In this document: positions 1-9,166 of the stretch, in pieces
How positions within the stretch are numbered: the first letter of the stretch is position 1
Layout of the letters: every line of letters starts with the position of its first letter
NCBI GenBank assembly: GCA_001970955.1
Contig: MPUH01000374.1
Coordinates: 1 to 59,769, forward strand
DNA from: Stentor coeruleus
Taxonomy: Eukaryota > Ciliophora > Heterotrichea > Heterotrichida > Stentoridae
DNA length: 59,769 nt
Direction of reading: 5' to 3'
The notes under the pieces: generated by a model
Database searches by the model: none
What the model was told of the DNA's origin: nothing
What the model saw: the letters and a program-made list of their open reading frames with translations, nothing else
Made by a program: the position numbers and the translations under genes

Positions 1-267
1 TGTATAAAGGATGTCTATTAACATTTTTAATGAATACTTGATATCATTTTCGTTAATGTCATCTAAACAACCATTCACATACTTATACATAAGTTTGCAT
101 TCATTATGTAGGATGTTTTTTTTATCTGAATTCAGTATAAGTTTTTGCCTTTTGAATTCAGGTTGAAGCGCCATCGCAAATGCTTGAATCAGTTGAACTT
201 CGGTTTTTATTCCTGGATCGTTAGAGCTGGAGCAGGCCCCATATAGTCCCCAGGTAGCCAACAAAGT
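1..267 (-). CDS. Open frame running off the window start, unknown
   Basis: On the minus strand 89 codons are open from just after a TAG (268-270) to the window edge. There is no ATG at the 5' end of the frame; an internal ATG lies near base 170. The translation includes the stretch EVQLIQAFAMALQPEFKRQK and has a protein-like composition. It lies 3' of the truncated AAA-ATPase-like frame, but no 15-16 nt intron joins the two. It may be an exon or fragment of another gene. I do not recognise it. Confidence 0.25.
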
Positions 268-284
268 CTATAAATTTAAGATAA

Positions 285-758
285 TTAGGCTAAACAATTG
301 TTAAATTTTATATTTATCACAGGGAATTGTCCTTGGAAATTTATCAAATCGTTTTTTTCGCTTGTGATTTGCTCTCCAGTTATTGGATCACGATTAATTT
401 TTGCGTTAGCAATTTTTAGTTTAGTAAATAGTGCTTTTTTGATTTGTTTTTTAAAGCCAGGAACTCCTTTTTTACTAATATCAGCCCGAAAAAAAGTATC
501 TAGCATATCGATATTAAGTGATTTTCCCCATCTTCTTGGGCGCGTAAATAAAAAATCTTGTTTAAAACCATTCAGCAATTGCTCTATAAGTAATGACTTA
601 TCGATGAAGATGGATTTTGGGCTGACCAATTCCTCAAAACTTTTAATACCATGAGGAAACATTGTCTGCTTTCTGTTAGCGCTCTTTATTTCACCGAAGT
701 ATCTAAGTACGGGAGTTCTGTTGAACGAGCTAATCTTTACGATGAGTCTACCAAACAT
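285..758 (-). pseudogene. Truncated AAA-ATPase-like (DUF1703-type) protein, copy 1
   Basis: The 157-residue frame matches the N-terminal part of the AAA-ATPase-like family, which usually continues into a PD-(D/E)XK nuclease-like domain. Visible signatures are FPHGIKSFEELV, then FIDKSLLIEQLL, then LFTRPRRWGKSLNIDMLDTFF, whose RRWGKS is the P-loop region. The frame stops right after NIKFN, so most of the ATPase core and all of the nuclease-like part are missing. No intron of the local type restores it. The start ATG lies 83 bp from the end of a fold-back element, and a second copy repeats this arrangement. I infer a broken copy of a multicopy, possibly mobile gene. Family assignment is fairly sure; whether it is expressed is unknown. 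Confidence 0.55.
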
Positions 759-1600
759 TTATATTCTACAATTTTCTTATTTAATAGTACTATTCTAGAT
801 GTTTAAGTAATTTTTTGATTATATACTACTTGAAAGGTCAGTTAGTATTAAGTTAGCATGATTTAAATTTTGGCCGATCGAGGTTGTTTGTCCTACGATC
901 TCTTTTTTTAAGCAGATTCGGTATATTAAACAACTCGTTGTCGCTGTCTATGAGACGTGTTTGCTAGAATCGACGCGGAGGATGGTTCCTGAGCGAAGTA
1001 GGCTTCCAAGGCTGGAAACTACACTGCTAAACAATAGTATCCATCCACTATACCAAACCAGAAGCACCCTTAGCACATCTAGAACTAAATTCCTAGTTTA
1101 CTACAAGCACCATAAGAACTTCAAAGCATGCCTAAAGTAAACTGGATTCTTTAAGAAAATAAGGTGAGCACAAGACTTGCTTCCATCATCTTGACGCTAA
1201 AGAAACAGCGAAGATGTAACATAGCCAGCAGCAATGAGTGGTTTAATATACCGAATCTGCTTAATGAAAGAGATCGTAGGACAGACGAACCTCGATCGGA
1301 CAAGGTTTAAACCATGCTAACTTAATTACTAACTAACAATTCCTATTTAGTACTATTTGAAAGGATTTAGCTCAGATGGGATTATTCTATTATTCCAAAC
1401 TTATATTCACTGTTTAAGAGGATTTCCTTATTAGATTTTCCATGGCTTTAATAACTATTTAAACTTTTTATAGTTTTTCATATATAACGCCTCTAAAATC
1501 TCTACGACTATCTATAGCCCGATTAAATTTTCTTCTTAATATGATAACTGATATAATATTTTTTAGTAATCATTTGATGAATGGAATATTTAAATACCAA
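296..1600. repeat. Tandem duplicated unit, copy 1
   Basis: This segment holds the truncated AAA-ATPase-like frame, an approximately 80-bp spacer, a fold-back element, and about 250 bp of shared flank that begins with gatttagctcagatggg. The same order recurs from about 1797 to 3310 at high identity. Homology fades near 1600, where both copies end in AT-rich sequence around tggaatatttaa. The whole unit was therefore duplicated, not just the fold-back element. Confidence 0.7.
841..1337. repeat. Fold-back (inverted-repeat) element, copy 1, left arm deleted internally
   Basis: The left end from 841 (gttagtattaagttagcatg) is the inverted complement of the right end up to 1337 (catgctaacttaattactaa). 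The arms also share tcctacgatctct and agattcggtatattaaac with their complements. The right arm is about 288 bp. The left arm keeps only about its outer 113 bp and then jumps to central sequence near 975 (cgcggaggatggttcc). Compared with copy 2 it carries an internal deletion, as often seen in MITE-like and fold-back elements. No transposase is visible. Confidence 0.65.
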
Positions 1601-1733
1601 AGTATGTTTTCAGATTTTCTTAAATTCTCTATCTCTACTCAGAATCTAAAATCTGTCAATTATATAAATGATATCTTATATAATTAGCATATCTTTATAC
1701 TCGATAATCCATAACAAACGTATCTATAATCAT

Positions 1734-1792
1734 ATCAAATCGCTTTCTTCGCTTGTGGTTTCCTCTCCAGTTATTGGATTTACACAAATTTT
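1734..1792 (-). pseudogene. Third fragment of the AAA-ATPase-like frame
   Basis: Directly 3' of copy 2, after its TAA stop and in the same frame, the minus strand repeats part of the same coding sequence, reading NPITGEETTSEESDLI before a TGA. This corresponds to the NPITGEQITSEKNDLI region of copy 1. It shows that the array once held at least three partial units or that a local slip duplication occurred. Confidence 0.5.
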
Positions 1793-2260
1793 TTAATCGT
1801 TAAATTTTATATTTATCACAGGGAATTGTCCTTGGAAATTTATCAAATCGCTTTCTTGGCTTGTAATTTCCCCTCCAGTTATTGGATTGCGATAAATTTT
1901 TGAATTTGCGATTTGTAGGCCATTGAATAATTTTTTTTGACTTTGGCTATTAAAGTCATGGTCTTTTACTTTTTCATCAATATCAGCCCGAAAAAAAGTA
2001 TCAAGCATTTTGATATTAAGTGATTTTCCCCATCTTCTTGGGCGCGTAAATAAAAAAGCTCGGTTACAACTATTCAGTAATTTTTCTATAAGTAATGACT
2101 TATCGATGAAGATGTTTTCTGTGGGTACCAATTCCTTAAAACGTTCAACATTATAAGGAAAAATTGTCTGTCTTTCGTTAGTGCTCTCTATTTCAGCGAA
2201 GCATCTAAGCAAAGGAGTTCTGTTGAACGAGCTAATTTTTATGATGAGTCTACCAAACAT
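1793..2260 (-). pseudogene. Truncated AAA-ATPase-like protein, copy 2
   Basis: The 155-residue frame is about two-thirds identical to copy 1 by eye, with the same motifs: YVERFKELV-like start region, FIDKSLLIEKLL, LFTRPRRWGKSLNIKMLDTFF. It also ends immediately after NIKFN, so both copies are truncated at the same point. That shared endpoint suggests the truncation predates the duplication, or that translation is meant to end here. The start is 77 bp from the outer end of fold-back copy 2. Both copies keep an open frame despite divergence, which leaves a small possibility that the short form is functional. Confidence 0.55.
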
Positions 2261-2336
2261 TTATTCTACCATTTTTTTATTTAATAGAACTAGATGTTTA
2301 AGTAATTTTTTTGATTATATACTATTTGAAAGGTCA

Positions 2337-3057
2337 GTTAGTATTAAGTTGGCATGGTATAAATTTTGTTCGATCGAGGTTTTGTTTGTCCTACGATCTC
2401 TTTTTTTAAGTAGATTCGGTATATTAAACCACTCGTTGTCGCTGGTTATGAGACTCTTTGCTATTTCTTTAGTNGATTCGGTATATTAAACCACTCGTTG
2501 TCGCTGGTTATGAGACTCTTTGCTATTTCTTTAGTTTCAAGATGATAGAAGCAAGTCTTATGTTCACCTTATTTTTCTTGAGGAATCCAGCTGCTTTAGG
2601 TATGTTTTGAAGTTCTTATAGTGTTCGTAGCAACTGGGCATTTAGTTCTAGATGTGTTATAGGTACTTTCTGTTTTTGTACAAGCCAGACTCAACGCGGA
2701 GGATGGTTCCTGAGCGAAGTAGGCTTCCAAGGCTGGAAACTACACTGCCAAACAATAGTATCCATCCACTGTACCAAACCAGAAGTACCCTTAGCACATC
2801 TAGAACTAAATCCCTAGTTTACTGCAAGCATCATAAGAACTTCAAAACATGCCTAAAGCAAACTGGATTCTTCAAGAAATAAGGTTAGCACAAGACTTGC
2901 TTCCATCATCTTGACGCTAAAGAAACAGCGAAGATGTCACATAGCCAGTGACAACGAGTGGTTTAATATACCGAATCTGCCTAAAGAAAGAGATCGTAGG
3001 ACAGACGAATCTCGATCGGACAAGGTTTAAACCATGCTAGCTTAATTAATAACTAAC
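2337..3057. repeat. Fold-back element, copy 2, complete arms
   Basis: The left arm runs 2337-2684 and the right arm 2770-3057, around an 85-bp loop. After removing the 62-base assembly artefact at 2413-2535 the left arm is 286 bp, against 288 bp on the right. The arms pair along their whole length: the left has gtttcaagatgatagaagca, the right the complement of a gtcaagatgatggaagca form, and the same holds for agttctagatgtg. Transcription would give a long hairpin. The flanks carry the near-repeat tactatttgaaagg on both sides, a candidate target-site duplication. The class of element is not known. Confidence 0.7.
2413..2535. other. Assembly junction: 61-bp duplication around a single N at 2474
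   Basis: Bases 2413-2473 and 2475-2535 are identical and separated by one N. The pattern fits two contigs joined without merging their overlap. It lies inside the left arm of the fold-back element and lengthens it artificially. Confidence 0.85.
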
Positions 3058-3494
3058 AATTCCTATTTAGTACTATTTGAAAGGATTTAGCTCAGATGGG
3101 TTATTCTATTATTCCAAACTTATATTCACTGTTTAAGAGGATTTCCTTATTAGATTTTCCATGGCTTTAAAAACTATTTAAACTTTTTATAGTTTTTCAT
3201 ATATAATGCCTCTAAAATCTCTACGAATATCTATAGCCCGATTAAATTTTCTTCTTAATACTGATAGCTTATATAATATTTCTTTTAATAATAATTTGGT
3301 AAATGGAATATTTAAGTTTGGTTTAGACAAGACTTAAATGCTAATAATCTATGATGAAAAGCATTTATTTCTTCGATAAAGCGGAACTTGAAATACTTAA
3401 GCACGTATAACTGCGAATTAATTATTTTACTACAATTAATTACATTATAAAAATAATTACATTTAAGTATAGAAATAGACTTAAATGAAATATG

Positions 3495-3918
3495 ATGCAG
3501 AGACTATTTAAAGAGTTTTGGACTTCTCTCAGTCAAGAAGTTTTTAACTCTCAATATGGGCTTTTCAGTGTATCAAATGATAGATGCTTATAACCCTGAA
3601 TCAGAATTATTCTTTGGCGATAAATATCTAGAAATGTTCTACCTACTAGGTCACATTCTTTGTAAAGCTATATTTGAACGTATAACAAGCCTACATTCGC
3701 AGAGTTCTTTCTTCATAAAATGATAGGTAAATACAATTTCATTGAAGATATAAAAAGCTTAGAAAGAAGTTTATAACAATCTCAAAAAATATGAAGGCAA
3801 TGTTGAAGACCTCAGTTTAACTTTTATAGTAAATATAGTTGGAGGACAAGAAATTGAGCTTAAACTTAAAGATCTAGATATTCCTGTGACTAATCTTAAC
3901 AAGCTTGATTTAAAATAG
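3495..3918 (+). pseudogene. HECT-type E3 ubiquitin ligase remnant (N-lobe)
   Basis: Read in successive frames, this stretch resembles the N-lobe of a HECT domain: QYGLF, then YNPESELFFGDKYLEMF, LLGHILCKAIFE, KPTFAEFFLHKMIGKYNF, IEDIKSLE, VEDLSLTF, and IPVT before a TAG. HECT lobes show the same order (GLF, NP, GRxLGKA, leDl, dLxLtF, VT). The first frame break could be removed as a 16-nt intron, GTGTATCAAATGATAG, though it lacks the usual GTAA. Two further single-base shifts remain, near 3681 and 3774. The C-lobe with the catalytic cysteine is absent. I infer a dead fragment. Confidence 0.6.
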
Positions 3919-3943
3919 CATGATTTAATGTTTATAACTAATC

Positions 3944-5679
3944 TCAACTAGGTTTAAATTTCAATGCATAATTTCTGCCTCCTTCTTCGACTAAAACTTG
4001 AAATTTTTCTTTTACTTGAATGATTTCCCTTTGTCCTTGAGGTTCTACTAATTTTGATACTTTTAAAAATTTAAGATTTTTATGCATAAGAGGAATATAG
4101 CTGATAATGTTCCTAGTTAAATGCACATTTTTTATATCGAGATAACGGAGCTTTTTCATGTTTTCTGCGATATATTTCAAAGAACTATCATCTAGACATT
4201 TACAGCTCTGAAGTGATAATTTATGAAGATTCTTCAAATTTTCACTTAGGCTTTTTACATCAAAATTACTCAAATTTCTTGCTCCAACTAAGGATAAAGT
4301 TGCTAAATTTTCCATAGTCTCTGAATTAAATAGATCGATAAAGTCTGTAAAGTTGCAAAAATTCAAAGCCAAATTTTTCAGTTTTTTCAATGATGAGACA
4401 ACTTTGAGAGATGCATCAGTTAACTCATTACTACTTATGAAAAGCAGTTCTATATCATTGCATGAGTCTTCTATAGTGTATAATGTTTCATCTGTAATTC
4501 CATGGACATTGAAAATATTAAGTTTTTTTAGCTGAGGTATGCAAGGCAAGAGCTTCCTCAGCCCTGGCTCACTTATCCTTGTACAGCTTCTCAAGCTTAG
4601 TGATATTAATGGAAGTTGGCTCAAATGCACTAATGCATCATCTGTTATATATGTATAATTNAGCTTAGTGATATTAATGGAAGTTGGCTCAAATGCACTA
4701 ATGCATCATCTGTTATATATGTATAATTCAAAGAAATTTTTCTAAGCTCATGACAACTATCAAGAATCTCAATAACTCCTGCATCAGTTATTTTTGAAAA
4801 GTTATCTAGACTTAAAGATAATAAAGAACTGCAATTCCTTGAGAAAACCATTAAGTTAATATCTTGAATCAACTTATCATAATGTTTTCCTTGCTTAGCA
4901 AGCTTTAATTTTTTTAGGTTTGGATATATTTTACTAATAGTTTGAAAAGCAAGGCTTGTAAATGTTAAATCTTCTGTATAGTCAATTAAGGTAATACTAT
5001 GAAGATTTTGGCAATTTCTAATAATATCATGAATAGTTTGATAGTTTAGTCCATATAATTCAGAAGAATTTAAAAGCCTACGGAAATGTACATTCTCTAG
5101 CGTTGCTGGAAGTTTTGACCTTCTAAGATTCACAGCTTTAAGTCTTAAAAGTCCCTCTGGAATATTTAAGGTATCATTTCTATTCAAGCTTTCTAGCATT
5201 ATTCTATGAATTTGTAAGTCTTCAATCGGTAGCTGTGCAAAGACCTTATTCAGTTTATTAAAGTCTACAAGAAATTCTTGATCATCTAGGGCAGAGATTT
5301 TTAATGCCTTTAAATTTTTCAATCTTTCTAACAATTCAGGGAAATCTGGATGCACAATAATTTTGTCTACGCTTTCCATCTCAAGGCTTTCAATCTCTTC
5401 AGGTATATTAAATAAGTCATTAATATTCAGGTATGTGCAGTCTATCCTCAATTTTTTTATCTTAGAACAGTTAATTAATATTTTCCTTAGATTTTTTTTT
5501 CTGAGCAAAGGAAATGCTCCAAAATCCAAATATTTGCAAGATTCCCAACATCTTTTTATAATGAAATTACTCCAGCTGCTTACTAATGAAAGTTGAGGCC
5601 AGACTTCTTGTGGGAGATACTCATAAAATATAATAAATATAACTTCAGTTGGTAGTTGCGAGATATTATCAGATTTCAT
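3944..5679 (-). CDS. F-box/leucine-rich-repeat protein (FBXL type)
   Basis: Likely substrate adaptor of an SCF ubiquitin ligase. Residues about 6-50 (ISQLPTEVIFIIFYEYLP then LSLVSSWSNFI) fit an F-box, and the rest is a run of leucine-rich repeats of the cysteine-containing FBXL kind (for example LRSCTRISEPGLRKLLP, ISSNELTDASLKVVS, LQSCKCLDDSSLKYIAE). The raw sequence appears as two frames, 4645-5679 and 3944-4630, because of a 68-base assembly artefact (one N plus a 67-bp repeat). Removing it leaves 1668 nt, exactly 555 codons plus stop, with repeat LSQLPLISLSLRSCTR intact. It ends in TGA with a TAG two codons later. It is followed by a HECT remnant on the other strand. Confidence 0.85.
4594..4728. 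other. Assembly junction: 67-bp duplication around a single N at 4661
   Basis: Bases 4594-4660 and 4662-4728 are identical. The join falls inside the F-box/LRR gene and would make an automatic annotation call two genes. Collapsing one copy and the N restores a single frame. Confidence 0.9.
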
Positions 5680-6374
5680 TTTATTTATAAAATGATCTAT
5701 AGTTAATCATAAATACTATATGTGGAATGCTATAGCAATAGAAACTTATTATGCTATATAAAATCACTAAACAAAGTAAAATGAATAATTGGAAATTGGA
5801 TTGGATTGAGGAAGAGTGAAAATTACACATTAGTAAACTTTAAATAATTTAAAGCATTATTTGTGATACCTATATTAATATTTAAAAAAAATATTAGTCG
5901 AAATTGCAATCAAATAATTCTTTTCTAAATAGCTCAGAAATATAGCAAGACTAAATCATATAGCTTCTTCTAAATAATTTAAATTATTGAAAATTTTTGG
6001 TTTTTGATAGCCATTTGATATTATATTGGCTTAATATCATGTAAAACAGTTAACAGAATAACATCTCAATAAAATAGTGAGTTTTTATAGTTCCTCTAAG
6101 ATTTATTAAGTCAGAAAAGTATCAATTAAAAATGATAAAAAATACAAAAGAAACTATTCTTAAGGCAAAGCTATATAATTTTACAATCGATAATTAGCTT
6201 ATCTAATTTACTAATACTCACATCAATTTCCCCCGAAATATGATGTTAAGCAAATTCCTTATGTAATTTCTCATTTTTTAAGCCAAAAGGTTAACTGATA
6301 CGTGTATGACAAATTAGAGCAAATAATTATAAAACTATATTAAATATATTATAATTAAACTAAGGATAAAAAAT
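5680..6374. other. Intergenic spacer, divergent
   Basis: AT-rich spacer between divergently transcribed genes (F-box/LRR on minus, FHA-RING on plus), so it should contain both promoters. I see no conserved motif or further gene in it. Confidence 0.5.
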
Positions 6375-7845
6375 ATGAAGAAAGATGGAGTAAGGTAAGT
6401 GCTAATAAGTGTCATAATTCGTTCACAAACATGGACTAGAGACTCAAATGGGTTGTACGATTACGAAAGCAGCAAGGTAACAAAAAATACCATAAAATCT
6501 ACATCCCCCGCATATATTGTAAGAAAAGAGCAATATGTTTATCAAATTCCTCAGAAAATTGAAATATCTGAAGACTTTAAGTACTTAATTCAACTACAAG
6601 TTATTGAAGGTATTACTCAAATTAGGGAATTATGCAGTAAGACCAGCACTTGTTGGTGAAAGAACACTATTAAATAACTCATGTGAAAAAAACTGGTTTG
6701 TTGTAAGAGCATTAAACTCAACTAAAGGCTATATGATTACTGAAGGAGATGTTATCAAGATGGGAAGACTAAAATTTAGAGTTAAAGAACTTAAAGGAGC
6801 TGACCCAGCAAAGAGAATCAAGGATTTCTGCTTATCTGATCTTATTTCGGCAAATAATTTAACTGAAGAAGATGAAGAAGATAATGATGGGATCAAATTC
6901 AAGTTGCCCTGCAGAATATGCTTAACAGAAAAATATACAGAAGACAATCCACTGATTTGCCCCTGTAACTGTGACGGAACAATGAAATACATACATTTAA
7001 AGTGTTTGCAAAGAGCATTACGATCTAAAGTAACAACAAGAACTTCAGAATCATCTCTTTCATTTTCTTGGAAAGCCATGAGTTGCGACATCTGCAAAAA
7101 ATCTTATCCATACAGATTCATGCTGAATGGCCAAAGCATTGAGCTAATACAAATTCCTAAACCCCCAGAAAAATATGTAATTCTAGAAGGTCTATGCAAG
7201 GATAAAAATTCTAGCAAATGGTTGCATGTGATCAGTCTTAACTCAAAAGATTCAATAAAATTAGGTAGAGGGAATGATTGCGAGCTAAGAATGAGTGACA
7301 TTTCTGTATCAAGGTTGCATGCACAGATAAAGCTTATAGGTAGCAATTTCTTTTTGGAAGATAAGGGAAGTAAATTCGGAACATTAGTACAAATAAAAAG
7401 ACCACTAGCATTAGAAAACGGAGTTGAAATAAGTATACAAGCTGGAAGAACATTACTTATATTTAGTATTAAAAAACCTTGGTCAATTATTCCTACTTGC
7501 TTCAGGTCTAATACTTCTCCTTACGAAATCTTTTTTGCCCCTTATCAGCCTGGAGCCATACCTTTACTACCAATAAATACAGGTATTCCATTGAGTATTG
7601 ATGATGCTGAAGAATTGATGTATAGAGCAGGACTAACTAATGGCAAAAAAATAAGTCATGAACACAATGAAAATCTCATGTTTGAGCATGGACAACTTGG
7701 AATGAATAGTTCAATTGAGGAAAGTGGAGTTGATGGGGTAGAAGCAATCCAAGAAGTTCATGCACCAGATATGGAAGAAAATAATATAGTAGAAGAAAGC
7801 CCTGAAGTAGTAGCAGACCCACCTAGGAATCGTTCATTTGTTTAG
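6375..7845 (+). CDS. FHA and RING-CH (RINGv) domain protein, candidate E3 ubiquitin ligase
   Basis: Two introns of 15 and 16 nt (6395-6409, 6610-6625) must be removed; the spliced frame is 479 residues, starting MKKDGVSVIIRSQTW. Residues about 75-150 form an FHA-like beta segment (TEGDVIKMGRLKFRVKEL). About 168-235 is a C4HC3 RING-CH finger: CRIC, CPCNCDGTMKYIHLKCL, CDIC. About 283-345 is a classical FHA domain with GR, SVSRLHAQI, and DKGSKFGT, which binds phosphothreonine. The tail is acidic. RING-CH proteins are usually membrane MARCH-type ligases, but no membrane segment is seen here, so a soluble, phospho-directed ligase is likely. The combination has relatives in other ciliates as far as I know. 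Confidence 0.85.
6395..6409 (+). other. 15-nt intron 1 of the FHA/RING-CH gene
   Basis: GTAAGTGCTAATAAG. Exon 1 is only 20 nt. Without splicing the frame stops at TAA after seven codons. Confidence 0.85.
6610..6625 (+). other. 16-nt intron 2 of the FHA/RING-CH gene
   Basis: GTATTACTCAAATTAG. Removal joins the two long frames as VIEG/NYAVRPALVGERTLL. Confidence 0.85.
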
Positions 7846-8782
7846 GATAATAGTATGCTATGATACTCTATGTTAATGCAATTAGCTGATAGAAAAAATA
7901 ATAAGTGGTCATATGCTATAAGTTAGATATAATTGTAATAGGTAATTATTTTTTAAAAAATGATCTAAATAATTTTGAATTACTGGAATTTTATTTAGGT
8001 TGAAATCATAAGTTGTGATATTATTTAAATCACTTGTTGTTTATTTATATGCAATTATTACATAATTTTAAATTATTTACAACCTGATTACAAAATAAGA
8101 TAGTTTTAATGATAATATTTAAGTAGCGAGAAAGTTAAATTTAAAGCCAAAATATAAAAGCTAGATGATAAAAGTTATTATAAAAAATTATTCTATGTTT
8201 TTATTATATATCCATGAAGATTATTATTAGAGTAAGCATTCTATAATATCTGAATATCAAATTTACAAATTTCTATTTAAAATTTGTAATCTTTAAGAAA
8301 ACTATACTTAGTTTCCTCAAACTTGAAAGAACAAACTATAGATGATATTACTGTAAACTCCACAATTAATCCTTATAAGCATGATATCACCCTAAATTTC
8401 ACATCTTTTATACAGTCAATAATGCAAACTAATAACTCAAAATAAAATTACCTCTTTATCTATCACCATATCCTCCTTTTCCTATCAAAGCCTCAAACAA
8501 GTTTCTTAATTTGCTAATTTTTCATCAGATTATTCTGCATTCTTTTCTACTAAAAAATTTTCGATTTTTTTCTCAACACTCAAATATTTTTCTTAAGGAG
8601 CTGGCCTGACAATATTTTATATCAAATAATTTCATCATAACTATTTCACACAGTTCCAAATTACTCTTTGTTCGTTCTAATCCTATTTATCAAATTTTTC
8701 TTCGAAGTTTTCTTGTCCAGCCGATGAAAAAGACTTACATTAACTAATTTTAAAGGAAATCATATAAAGAGAAAGTTACTAC
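7846..8782. other. Intergenic spacer, convergent 3' ends
   Basis: AT-rich sequence between the FHA/RING-CH gene and the P1 gene, which point toward each other. No gene is supported. A minus-strand frame at about 8430-8760 looks protein-like in composition but has stops at random density. Confidence 0.4.
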
Positions 8783-9166
8783 TTACCATTCTTCATCGAA
8801 TCCTAGGCCTCCTTCAAGAACGTCTTCATCATCAGCTTTCTCTTCTTTCTTTTCCTCTTTCTTAGTCTCAGCCTCTGGCTGAGCAGATGAACCACCAACA
8901 GTCTCCAATGAAGAAGCTGGGAGACTTCCACTGAGATTTGTTATAAGAGAAGCAACGTTTTTGCCTTTTAACGCGTTGGCGAACAGTAGTGGCCAATATT
9001 TCTCAATGTTGTTTCCTGAAGCGTCAACAAGTTTGTTAATTTTGTCAGCCTACGTTAAACTTACAGTCACATCCATTCCTTCGTCATGAAGAATCAGCGC
9101 TGAGTAGATGCAGCAGAGCTCGTCATGTTCGGTCTTTGGAAGATTAGCAAGAGCAACACCAGCCAT
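8783..9166 (-). CDS. RPLP1: 60S acidic ribosomal protein P1 (stalk protein)
   Basis: The spliced product is 122 residues, the usual P1/P2 length. The N-terminal dimerisation domain reads MAGVALANLPKTEHDELCCI, then LILHDEGMDVTADKINKLVD, IEKYWPLLFANAL and ASLITNLSG, close to P1 from other eukaryotes (IYSALILHD, ITADKIN, WPxLFAKAL). An Ala/Pro/Ser/Glu hinge and an acidic charged stretch (KKEEKKEEKADDEDV) follow. P1 pairs with P2 on P0 and recruits elongation factors to the ribosome. The tail is odd: it ends GGLGFDEEW, while most P proteins end in a (D)DMGFGLFD-like peptide. TGG TAA is the end, and no local-type intron changes it. Confidence 0.93.
9050..9064 (-). other. 15-nt intron in the P1 gene
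   Basis: On the minus strand GTAAGTTTAACGTAG. Splicing gives GMDVT/ADKINKL, the conserved P1 sequence; unspliced, the frame meets TAG inside the intron. Confidence 0.92.

Larger units (their letters stand above)
1797..3310. repeat. Tandem duplicated unit, copy 2
   Basis: Second copy of the unit described at 296-1600, containing the AAA-ATPase-like frame, the longer fold-back element and the same right flank. It is about 200 bp longer because its fold-back left arm is complete and because an assembly junction duplicates 61 bp. Confidence 0.7.

Noticed and set aside
298..654. 118-codon plus-strand frame opposite the AAA-ATPase-like frame
   Set aside because: The minus-strand frame carries the family motifs; this is its antisense shadow.
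1365..1400. tRNA-like start ggatttagctcagatggg, repeated at about 3088, resembling a tRNA-Phe 5' part and a Pol III A box
   Set aside because: There is no anticodon arm, no B box (GGTTCGANTCC type) and no acceptor-stem partner downstream in either copy.
2652..2882. 76-codon frame inside fold-back copy 2
   Set aside because: It lies across the loop and right arm, has no recognisable features and is interrupted in copy 1 by stop codons.
3681..3790. Programmed frameshifting at ATAAC sequences, since frame breaks in the HECT and RING-H2 relics all fall near ATAAC
   Set aside because: The shifts go in different directions (+1 and -1), and ATAAC is common in such AT-rich DNA. Decay is the simpler explanation.
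8430..8760. Minus-strand stretch that reads like protein if TAA/TAG are taken as Gln and TGA as Trp, as in Condylostoma
   Set aside because: With all stops read as sense any frame is open. Stop density here (about 13 percent) is at or above that expected by chance, and no motif is recognisable.
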